From: Onthophagus taurus
Lineage: Eukaryota; Arthropoda; Insecta; Coleoptera; Scarabaeidae
Assembly (NCBI RefSeq): GCF_036711975.1
Contig: NC_091975.1
Span: 2,110,501 to 2,174,500, forward strand
Direction of reading: 5' to 3'
Length of the DNA stretch: 64,000 nucleotides
Below are positions 1 through 8,543 of this stretch, piece after piece. Each line of letters starts with the position of its first letter. Within the stretch, counting starts at the first letter, position 1. A program made the translations under genes and the position numbers. A model generated the notes under the pieces. It was not told the origin of the DNA and ran no database searches. It saw nothing but the letters and a program-made list of their open reading frames with translations.

Positions 1-1077
1 TTAGATAATTTAAACCGCCAAAATCCTCATTTACGCTGCTCATTATACGTAGAATTCGCAAATACTCGTTCACTTCAAAATTTATACGCTGACATAATAA
101 TGAAATTCAAAAAATTCGTAGAAGAAAATTTTATACTTCCAGCTTTCGACCAAGACATTCTTTACTCCCTCTTCGAAACGTTCGAATTTAACCCGGCGTT
201 TGGAGAACATCAAGAATTACACGTCGATTGCCAAATAATCTCGTACCCCTTATTTCCAACGATAAACGTCGCCCCTTCATTAAGATTATCGCACCAAACA
301 ACCACGAAAATGACGAAAATTGGTTATCAACACCTTTACGTTTTATCTTCACCTGGAGAAACCTCCGAATCATCCGCTTCTACAGATTCAGATAACAACG
401 AAGTCGGTGATACGATTACGTTAAATAAAAAATTAAAATCTAACAACAAAACCATTGAAGATGACACCACCGCGATGTTACAATACCATTTTGAAAACAT
501 GTCGAAAGTGAATGATTCAATCGTCCACGTTGATTTATTAATATTTATGGATAAAGTTTATTGTAAAATCTTATCGAAATATCTTGGTTTGATTTACATC
601 GAGGAACTGCTTGAGGATTCCGAGGAGCGAGATTTAAACGAAGTTTTATATCGATTGAGTAACAATAAAAACGGAAAACTATTTCGGACTGTGCAAAAAT
701 TCATCAACAAAAAGCTCATCCGTGGGTTCAATAACGTTTGCTTAACCCACAGTTTACCACTCTGGAAAAACTTTAACGCTAACGCGAGGGCTGTTATAAG
801 TAACGATAACAACAAGTTGCTTTATGTGGAACCTGTTGAAGCGACAAACTTTTTAGTTGAATTAGGGAAAGATCCAACGATTTTAGATTACGTCGATGCT
901 ATTTCCGTGATCACCGATAATGCTTTAAAACACAAAACTCATATCATCGGGAGATATCTTTGTGGTAAAGATACTTATCGGAATGTTAAGTTGCCATTAA
1001 TCGCTCTTATCCCTTTATATGTTTTGCGTTATTGTACTCAGTGTGAAATTGTTGAAAATGTACTTAAAATAAATTAA
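1..1077 (+). CDS. 3' terminal exon of an unrecognised protein-coding gene (partial at window start)
   Basis: The frame is open from base 1 to the TAA at 1075-1077, so the exon begins upstream of the window. The first in-window ATG at 100 is probably internal, because the codons before it read like the same protein (…SLQNLYADIIMKF). The 358 visible residues look like a real soluble protein: mixed helical and strand composition, no signal peptide, no obvious membrane segment. An acidic Ser-rich disordered loop lies near residues 115-135, followed by conserved-looking stretches such as VEPVEATNFLVELGKDP and KTHIIGRYLCGKD near the C-terminus. I do not recognise the family and assign no function. 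It ends 265 bp before the HAUS7-like copy, in the same orientation. Confidence 0.75.
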   Translation, partial: LDNLNRQNPHLRCSLYVEFANTRSLQNLYADIIMKFKKFVEENFILPAFDQDILYSLFETFEFNPAFGEHQELHVDCQIISYPLFPTINVAPSLRLSHQTTTKMTKIGYQHLYVLSSPGETSESSASTDSDNNEVGDTITLNKKLKSNNKTIEDDTTAMLQYHFENMSKVNDSIVHVDLLIFMDKVYCKILSKYLGLIYIEELLEDSEERDLNEVLYRLSNNKNGKLFRTVQKFINKKLIRGFNNVCLTHSLPLWKNFNANARAVISNDNNKLLYVEPVEATNFLVELGKDPTILDYVDAISVITDNALKHKTHIIGRYLCGKDTYRNVKLPLIALIPLYVLRYCTQCEIVENVLKIN

Positions 1078-1342
1078 TTTTTTATTTATAATAATATTGT
1101 TTAATTAGCGCCCTCTATTAGAATTGTGGTGATACTACTTTATTACTTGTTTCAGAAAAAATATGTTTTAAAAAATTATCAATAATTAATTACTGCATGG
1201 CACTTTAAGAAGAAGAATTTATTATCGATTACAAAAAAAATTAATAAATATTAAGAAAAGTTAAATATTATTAAGCTTACAGAATCCACCGAAAGATGGC
1301 GATTTTATTTAAACATCTGTCAAAGTCAAACAGAAAAAGTAA

Positions 1343-1796
1343 ATGTGTGATTTAGAAGAAATTAACGAGAGTTTAATAACTCTCGATTATCCAGGGATAA
1401 ATTCGATGAAAACTGAAAAAGATATCCTTAATATAATAAGCCCAGAGAATCGAAAAACATTTTTAAAATGGGTTTTTGTCAAATTGGATCCTCAAGTTTT
1501 TATTAATCTTGACGAAGAAAACATTATTAAAGAATTACCTGAATTAATTGAAAACCATGGATTTTGTCCAGATGAAGAAACAACAAAATTAATCGATGGT
1601 AGTCTCGATTTTGAATCACAGGTTAATAAAAAAAATCGTAGTTTGTTAAATAAAAATTAATTTTTCTAATTTGGAACCAAACCTGGATGAATTACAAAAA
1701 AAAATGGATCAATTTCAAATTAAATGCGCTTCGATTAAAGATAAACCGAAAAAGGAAATTTTTGAAAATCAATCCGTTAAGGTTTTCCTTAAATAA
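1343..1796 (+). pseudogene. Truncated HAUS7-like copy (augmin subunit 7), internally deleted
   Basis: The ATG at 1343 opens 93 codons (1343-1621) that match the first exon of the intact gene at 2155 almost position by position: …LDYPGIN…, DIL(N)I, FLKW(V/I)F, (L/I)IDGSLDFESQ. A CAG|GTTAAT donor is present at 1621/1622. The acceptor and the first half of exon 2 are missing: after about 45 bp the sequence resumes at 1668 as the middle of exon 2 (FQIKCASIKDKPKKE…ENQSVKV) and stops at 1794-1796. Read straight through, it yields a 105-residue protein ending just after the donor. Best read as a tandem duplicate damaged by an internal deletion. It could still be expressed as a short protein. Confidence 0.7.
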
Positions 1797-2154
1797 ATAC
1801 TTATCATTTTTTTTATCATTATTATATTTTTCTATATCATTTTATGTTAAGAGTGGCGCCCTCTATTATACGGTGGTCCTACTACATTCGGTTTATTTAG
1901 ATAACAAATATTACTGTTTCTAAAAAAGAAATTAAAAATAATAAATTATCACTAATTTGTTATCACTGTTATGATTTATTACTAATTTTTAAAACAATAA
2001 TTGGTAAGTTAAAACTAAACATTAGAAGCTAATATTATAGCTTTCAGAATCTACGAAGAGATGGAGTCACTTCTTTATTCATATCCATCAAGGTCAATAG
2101 GTTAATCTTAGTTCTTACAAGGTTATTCTTAGGACAAGAAAACGTGTGAGAAGA

Positions 2155-3084
2155 ATGTCCATTTCAGCGGCATTCTACAAAATTAAGGAGGGCTTAATAA
2201 GTCTCGATTATCCAGGATTAAATTCCACGCCAACTGAAGATGATATCCTTAACATTGTAGACCCAAAGAATCGCATAACATTTTTAAAATGGATCTTTAT
2301 GATACTAGATTCGGAAGTTTTTATTAATCTCAGTGAAGAAGAGATTGTTAAAGAATTACTACCCGATTTCCTGGAATGTTATGGATTTTGTAAAAAAGAA
2401 GAAATAACACCATTTATTGATGGTACTCTCAATTTTCAATCACAGGTTAATGAAAAAAAGTCGCAATTTTTTAAATAAAAAATTTTTTTTTTGTTTCAGG
2501 TTGATATCGTTCAAAGATCTATCCATTTTACAGTATTATGTGTACGTGGGAGGGCACGAACATCACCACCTCCTCATAAAGATTTAAACTCGATATTAAA
2601 ACAGATTGATGAAGCTTTTCCGAATCTTCAAGAGGTAAAAAACACTACCAATGATAAGAAATTAGATGAGGAATCCCTTCAAAAAGAAAATGAAGCTTTA
2701 TTGAAGGAGTTGGAAGAATTAGAAAAAACCAAACCGATTGATTTACCTTTAGAAGAAATTAAAAACCTAGATCCAGATGAATTAGGAAAAAATCTGGATG
2801 AATTTAAAAAAAATTTGCATGAATTAAAAGATAATTTGGAACTATTTCAAATTAAATGTGCTGCGATTTTAGATGAACCAAAAAAGGAAGTTGTTGAAAA
2901 TCAATCGGTTAAGGTTCCTCCCGGTCTAAAAGAGGAAATAAAAAAATTTGTTGAACTGCAAGAAGATGTCAAAGTTATTGCTAGTTTCAAAGAAAATTTG
3001 TCTTCAATTGAAGTCCGAAATAATCCTATAAAAAAGGAGGTTGAAGATCTTGTTGTATTAAGTAGGGAACTTCTTGATAAATAA
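2155..3084 (+). CDS. HAUS7: HAUS augmin-like complex subunit 7-like protein
   Basis: Two exons, 2155-2445 and 2500-3084, are joined by a 54-bp phase-0 intron (CAG|GTTAAT … TTTGTTTCAG|GTT), giving 291 residues; human HAUS7 is 368. The ATG at 2155 (MSISAAF) is chosen; the GTG nine bases upstream is not a eukaryotic start. The N-terminal ~110 residues resemble HAUS7: a (D/G)YPG-type turn, DILNIV.P.NR…FLKWIF, then LNFQSQVDIVQRSI, which aligns with the human QLHFMDQLLDTIRSL segment. The C-terminal half is acidic, Lys/Glu-rich and predicted coiled coil, as in augmin subunits. The family acts in augmin, which recruits gamma-tubulin to spindle microtubules. AATAAA lies at 3093. A damaged copy lies upstream. 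The family call rests on remembered similarity. Confidence 0.6.
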
Positions 3085-3092
3085 TTTAAACC

Positions 3093-3098
3093 AATAAA
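3093..3098 (+). terminator. Polyadenylation signal of the HAUS7-like gene
   Basis: AATAAA lies 9 bp after the TAA stop, with a T-rich stretch downstream. It is immediately next to the detached kinase 3' fragment, so the two convergent 3' ends were nearly abutting before the rearrangement. Confidence 0.5.
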
Positions 3099-3118
3099 TA
3101 TTTATTTTTGTACAATGA

Positions 3119-3297
3119 CTTTATGTTTTAAGTAAATTCATTAGGAAATTCTTCAATTTCCGATTCTCTCAACTCAATTTCTTCATATCGATCAAAATTG
3201 GTACTATCTTTGGGATCAACAACTTTAGGTTTAAAATTTGTTTTAACTTTTTTGTGTAAAATTACGTCCCAATGGATTGATTTAAACCAATCGTGTG
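3119..3297 (-). pseudogene. Detached 3' end of the PKA-like kinase gene
   Basis: The minus strand encodes the last ~55 residues of the intact kinase at 5316-6597 ([10 protein letters not shown]…, [24 protein letters not shown]). It has several substitutions and a small deletion in the last codons. It stops abruptly at about 3297, exactly after the codons for the HDWF motif, where the sequence switches to the 173-bp satellite. No kinase domain is attached. This is a duplicated gene fragment, not a gene. Confidence 0.85.
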
Positions 3298-5225
3298 TTA
3301 TGGACAAAAAATGTTTCTTATTACTCCAAAAGACTTAATTAATAATACATTTTATTCCACTGTAGGTTATTTCAAACTTGGAAGCTTTAGAGTTTCAAAA
3401 TAACCAAATTTGACGTTTTCAACAACAAAATTAGTTAAAATTCGAAAAGTAGAAACGATGGAAAAGTCTATTATGGACAAAAAATGTTTCTTATTAATTC
3501 AAAAAACTTAATTGATAATGCATTTTATCCCACCGTGCGTTATTTCAAACTTGGAAGCTTTAGAGTTTCAAAATAACCATATTTGACGTTTTCAACAACA
3601 AAATTAATTATAATTCGAAAAGAAGAAACGATGGAAAAGTCTATTATGGACAAAAAATGTTTCTTATTAATTTAAAAAACTTAATTGATGATGCATTTTA
3701 TCCCACCGTGCGTTATTTCAAACTTGGAAGCTTTAGAGTATCAAAATAACCAAATTTGTCGTTTTCAACAACAAAATTAGTTGTAACTCAAAAAGTAGAA
3801 ACGATGGAAAAGTCTATTATGGACAAAAAATGTTTCTTATTAATTCAAAAAACTTAATTGGTAATACATTTTATCCCTCCGTGGGTTAGTTTAAACTTGG
3901 AAGCTTTAGAGTATAAATATAAACCAAATTTGACGTTTTCAACACCAAAATTAGTTGTAACTCAAAGAGTAGAAACGATGGAAAAGTCTATTATGGACAA
4001 AAAATGTTTCTTATTAATTTAAAAAACTTAATTGATGATGCATTTTATCCCTCCATGGGTTAGTTCAAACTTGGAAGCTTTAGAGTATCAAAATAAACCA
4101 AATTTGACGTTTTCAACAACAAAATTAGTTATAATTCAAAAAGTAGAAACGATGGAAAAGTCTATTATGGACAAAAAATGTTTCTTATTAATTTAAAAAA
4201 CTTAATTGATGATGCATTTTATCCCTCCATGGGTTAGTTCAAACTTGGAAGCTTTAGAGTATCAAAATAACCAAATTTGTCGTTTTCAACAACAAAATTA
4301 GTTGTAACTCAAAAAGTAGAAACGATGGAAAGTCTATTATGGACAAAAAATGTTTCTTATTAATTCAAAAAACTTAATTGATAATACATTTTATCCCTCC
4401 GTGGGTTAGTTTAAACTTGGAAGCTTTAGAGTATCAAAATAAACCAAATTTGACGTTTTCAACACCAAAATTAGTTATCTCAAAAAGTAGAAACGATGGA
4501 AAAGTCTATTATGGACAAAAAATGTTTCTTATTAATTCAAAAAACTTAATTGATAATACATTTTATCCCTCCGTGGGTTAATTTAAACTTGGAAGCTTTA
4601 GAGTATCAAAATAAACCAAATTTGACGTTTTCAACACCAAAATTAGTTATAACTCAAAAAGTAGAAACGATGGAAAAGTCTATTATGGACAAAAAATGTT
4701 TCTTATTAATTTAAAAAACTTAATTGATGATGCATTTTATCCCTCCATGGGTTAGTTCAAACTTGGAAGCTTTAGAGTATCAAAATAACCAAATTTGTCG
4801 TTTTCAACAACAAAATTAGTTGTAACTCAAAAAGTAGAAACGATGGAAAAGTCTATTATGGACAAAAAATGTTTCTTATTAATTCAAAAAACTTAATTGA
4901 TAATACATTTTATCCCTCCGTGGGTTAGTTTAAACTTGGAAGCTTTAGAGTATCAAAATAAACCAAATTTGACGTTTTCAACAACAAAATTAGTTGTAAC
5001 TCAAAAAGTAGAAACGATGGAAAAGTCTATTATGGACAAAAAAGGTTTCTTATTAATTCAAAAAACTTAATTGATAATACATTTTATCCCTCCGTGGGTT
5101 AGTTTAAACTTGGAAGCTTTAGAGTATCAAAATAAACTAAATTTGACGTTTTCAACACCAATATTAGTTATAACTCAAAAAGTAGAAACGATAGAAAGGT
5201 CTGTTGTGATCAAAAAATGTTTCTT
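3298..5225. repeat. Satellite array A, ~173-bp units, about 11 copies
   Basis: The landmark CTATTATGGACAAAAAATG recurs at 3468, 3641, 3814, 3988, 4162, 4334, 4506, 4680, 4853 and 5027, a spacing of 172-174 bp. Each unit carries a HindIII-type AAGCTT in CTTGGAAGCTTTAGAGT and a GACGTTTTCAACA segment. Units differ by a few percent. The last unit (to ~5222) is more diverged. The short open frame at 4378-4581 is a by-product of the repeat. The array sits precisely between two copies of the kinase 3' end. Confidence 0.95.
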
Positions 5226-5283
5226 ATTAATTAAATAAACCGAAAAAGGAAATTTTTGAAAATCTTCTAGAAAAATAATTGAA
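5226..5283 (+). pseudogene. Scrap of HAUS7-like exon 2
   Basis: The bases from about 5231 read ATAAACCGAAAAAGGAAATT and continue into TTTGAAAAT. This matches the exon-2 remnant of the damaged copy at 1741-1770 closely. It then jumps to the last codons and 3' flank of the HAUS7 gene (compare 3069-3100). It is a relic of the duplication that also produced the kinase fragment at 3119. Confidence 0.65.
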
Positions 5284-5295
5284 ACCAATAAAAAT

Positions 5296-5301
5296 TTTAT
5301 T
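5296..5301 (-). terminator. Polyadenylation signal of the PKA-like kinase
   Basis: AATAAA on the minus strand lies about 15 bp past the TAA stop of the kinase gene. Confidence 0.45.
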
Positions 5302-5315
5302 TTTTTACAATGATT

Positions 5316-6597
5316 TTATGTTTTAAGTAAAATTTCAGCAAATTCATTAGGAAATTCTTCAATTTCCGATTCTCTTAACTCAATTTCTTCGTATCGATCA
5401 AAATTGGTGCTATCTTCGGGATCAACAACTTTAGGTTTAAAACTTGGTTTAACTTTTTTGTATAAAATTGCGTCCCAATCGATTGATTTAAACCAATCGT
5501 GTGCTTTAACATCTCTTGCTCCATTTTTAAGCATTCCGTAACGTTTTGATCGGTCAACTTGAATGATTGCGTTGAGAAGATCTTTTAAGGGTTTAGAAAA
5601 GTGTGGAGGGCAAACAAATTTTCCAGATACGATTTTCTCGTAGATTTTTAAAGGATCTTTGGCGTAAAATGGTGGGTACCCCGCAGACATTTCGTATATT
5701 ATTATTCCGATTGCCCACCAATCAACGGATTTATTGTAACCTTGAGACATAATTATTTCTGGGGCTAAATATTCCGGAGTTCCTTAAAAAAGAAAAAAAT
5801 TATCTTATCGAAAAGTCCCGTTAGAAGAAATGTTCTTAATCTAAATATTTAAAAAGTCGAGACATAATTAGCTGACGTTTACTAAATTCGTGCGATTAAT
5901 ACAACACCAGACAGTTTGGCTCCAGAAATTCTATTTCCGGGCGTTCACCTTAAGAAATAATATCTTAGACAAAGAAAGTTGAACCAAAAAGTAACTCACC
6001 ACATAAAGTATATGTCCGACTGTTATCAATTTTCTTACAAAATCCGTAATCCGTTATTTTTAAATAACCGTCTTTATCGATTAAAATATTTTCGGGTTTT
6101 AAATCACGATAAATAATTCCCAAATTGTGTAAATATTCAAAAGCTAAAATGATTTGGGCCGCGTAAAACTTTGCCAACATTTCATCGAATTTCCTTTGCA
6201 TTCTTAAGTGGCTGAACATTTCTCCGCCGTTAATAAAAGGCATCACTAAATAAATATACACATTTCCCTTGAAAAAATATTGCATGTTTATCAAAAACTC
6301 AAATTGAACCGCATCTAAAATTCGTATTTCTGACATCACGTGACTGACTTGTTTTAATTTCACCAAATGTGCTTTTTCCATAATTTTCATCGCGTATATT
6401 TTCTGTTTTTGCGAACAATGTCGAACCAAAGAAACTCTTCCAAACGATCCAGTTCCCAAGGTTTTTATAATCTCAAATTCGCTCAATTTTGCGTTTGATT
6501 CGAACTTCATCTGCCAGCGTTCCTCGAAGGCTTTTTTCGATTTTTTTAAGAATCCGTCGAAATCGTTGCAATGGTTAATAAATTTCGTATCAACCAT
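5316..6597 (-). CDS. cAMP-dependent protein kinase catalytic subunit-like (AGC kinase paralog)
   Basis: Two exons, 6597-6000 and 5782-5316, are joined by a 217-bp phase-1 intron (TGTG|GTGAGT … TTAAG|GAACTCC), giving 354 residues, the size of PKA-C. Visible motifs: glycine loop GTGSFGRV (48-55), Lys71, αC Glu90, YRDLKPEN with Asp165, DYG in place of DFG (Asp183), [15 protein letters not shown] with activation-loop Thr197, and SVDWWAIG. The numbering matches PKA-Cα almost exactly. Differences: no N-terminal Gly for myristoylation, and the FxxF end of the hydrophobic motif is replaced by EFAEILLKT. All catalytic residues are present, so it is probably active: a diverged PKA-C paralog. It is convergent with the HAUS7-like gene. 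Confidence 0.9.
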
Positions 6598-7059
6598 TTT
6601 TTTAACTTTATTAAATAATTTTGATTACATTACGTCAAAAGGAGCATTTCTAACAATTGCTAAAATTGCACTCTCTATGTGTTTCTAGGTAACTGAAATT
6701 TCGCGAAAATGTTAATCTTGGCGTGAATTAAATGCAACTAAAACCAAGAGGATTTTTAAGAAAGGAAAAAGAAAATAAAAATGCTGAGTATTTTAAAATA
6801 ATAATGAGTAATTTTTCTTGGAAATTTGAAGTTTTTTGTTATTGAGATTTGTGATTTAACATTAAAATGAATAGAACAGAAAAATGTTAAAATTAAACAT
6901 ATAAAAGTATTGAGGACACATTCTTAAAAATATCAAAAAGAAGGAAACTTTTTTAGATTTTATACCTGCCGGTTATTTCTAAAGGGATAAATTTGTCGTT
7001 GTAAAATGGCATTGATCCAAGATGATATTTTGGGAATTTTTGCTTAAAACGGGGTCGCG
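6598..7059. other. Gene-free AT-rich flank upstream of the kinase
   Basis: This holds the promoter side of the minus-strand kinase gene. No long open frame, no recognisable TATA box and no repeat was seen. Confidence 0.5.
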
Positions 7060-7300
7060 GAACAGTGTGCTAACATAAAATTTGAAAAACCAAGTCAAAA
7101 TTACCAAGTTTGACATTTTCAACAACAAAATTGATTGTAACCATTGTTTATAGAGTATTCTCTATAAACAAAGTTGTAACTCAAACAATATTTTATCTCA
7201 CCGTGGGTTATTTCAAACTTTGAAGCTTTTGAGTTTCAAAATAACCAAATTTGACGTTTTCAACAACAAAATTAATTATAACTCAAAAAGTAGAATCGAT
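7060..7300. repeat. Diverged monomers of satellite A
   Basis: Segments such as TTGACATTTTCAACAACAAA (near 7109) and the stretch 7190-7290 (CACCGTGGGTTATTTCAAAC, then a GACGTTTTCAACA segment, AACTCAAAAAGTAGAA) match satellite A units, with deletions. A perfect hairpin lies at 7145-7170. Confidence 0.75.
7145..7170. repeat. Perfect 11-bp-stem inverted repeat
   Basis: TGTTTATAGAG, a TATT loop, then CTCTATAAACA. It lies inside the diverged satellite A monomers and is not present in the array units, so it arose locally. Confidence 0.8.
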
Positions 7301-8417
7301 ATATAATTCTTTTTATTATTTCGTCAGAAAGTTGAATGTAGGCCACTTCAGTTAATATGCAATGTTTTTTATTAGGTAATTGTTAGACATAACTCCAAAA
7401 TTTAAAGAGATCCGATTTCGCCATAAAAGAAAAACGAATCCATTTGGAGAACGCGTGCTAACCAGGGTATGACGCGCGCGTACAAATAAATTAATAATAA
7501 ATGAACAACATATTGTGTATGTTTTGTGTTCAAGTTTTTAGGTGGCGACCTAATTATAATGTTTTAGTTGGTGAATTAAAAACTTGTTTGTAACAATAAC
7601 AATGTTTAAGAGTTAAAACAAGATTGAAATTTATTTGTGTTGGTTTTAATTTTGTCTATTCATTGTTTGTTTCATCCTGGAAAATCTTTAAAAAAGTGCG
7701 CAATTGGCCCCAAAATCGGAGGAAATCGTTTGGTAGACGTTGAATTTTCGCAGAAGCCGCTGAAACCAAGCCAAAATCAGCGGCTAATTTTAGACTTTTA
7801 CGTCCTCACATGGACTTCGCTGCCAAAACGTCCGGTGTAAGATGTTCCCTTACAAACAAAGAATCTTTATAATCAACACTTTTGTTGTCATGTGGTGTTA
7901 ATTATTTTTAACTATTTTTAATCAAATATTTTTTATATAGTACTTAAATTTTTAATGGTGGAGAATTTTTTAAAGTTTAGTTGGAAAATGTAGACGGAAA
8001 TGCGCCGGGAAAAAGCTTTAACCTTGCCCGGGGATCAAAATAGACCCAAAACATTAAATTCCCGACGTTCTCTACGTTTCCTTCCAGCTGTTTTCTATGC
8101 GTGTTTATATTATTTTAAGAAGGTTTTAGGAAAAATTTTAAGTCCACGTGCCAAACTACTTGGTTTTGTTGAAATAAACTATCAATAATGCCACGTTTAT
8201 AACCAAACAATTTTTTTTATAAGAAATCAATAACAAAGCAAAGATAAATGATGCACAAAGAACCCTCGAAAAAAAAGTACACATTTCCTTTCAACCAACA
8301 GCATCTGAAAACCGTTTTCAGCGTCCATTGTCCTTAGATTCTGAAACGACGCAGTCTGCTCTCATCTTAAACGCAACTTAGAGAGAGCAAAAAGTGGGGG
8401 GTAAACAAAGCGAACCG
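7301..8417. other. Intergenic stretch upstream of the LRRC20-like gene
   Basis: No supported gene. The open frames at 7637-7840 and 8000-8188 lack protein-like composition. One clean hairpin lies at 7755-7785 (AGCCGCTGA / TCAGCGGCT, 13-base loop). Confidence 0.5.
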
Positions 8418-8425
8418 ATATAAAT
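8418..8425 (+). promoter_or_regulatory. TATA-box candidate for the upstream LRRC20 promoter
   Basis: ATATAAAT lies in a locally GC-richer stretch about 120 bp upstream of the exon 1a ATG at 8544. The spacing fits a start near 8450 with a ~90-nt leader. Confidence 0.45.
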
Positions 8426-8543
8426 GGGGCCAGCTCGGCTCGCGATCAAAACATTTAAATCTCGTATACAGAAAAGTGAACAGCACAATAAAGTGAGTTT
8501 TTTAAAGTTTTTGTTCGGAACCAACAAAAATTTTTGAGTGAAA

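Noticed and set aside
4378..4581. Open frame of 67 codons
   Set aside because: Lies in satellite A and contains the same peptide twice, one satellite unit apart.
3298..5225. CRISPR-like regular repeats
   Set aside because: Head-to-tail 172-174-bp units with no short repeat/unique spacer pattern, in a eukaryotic genome; plain satellite DNA. The same applies to the other arrays.
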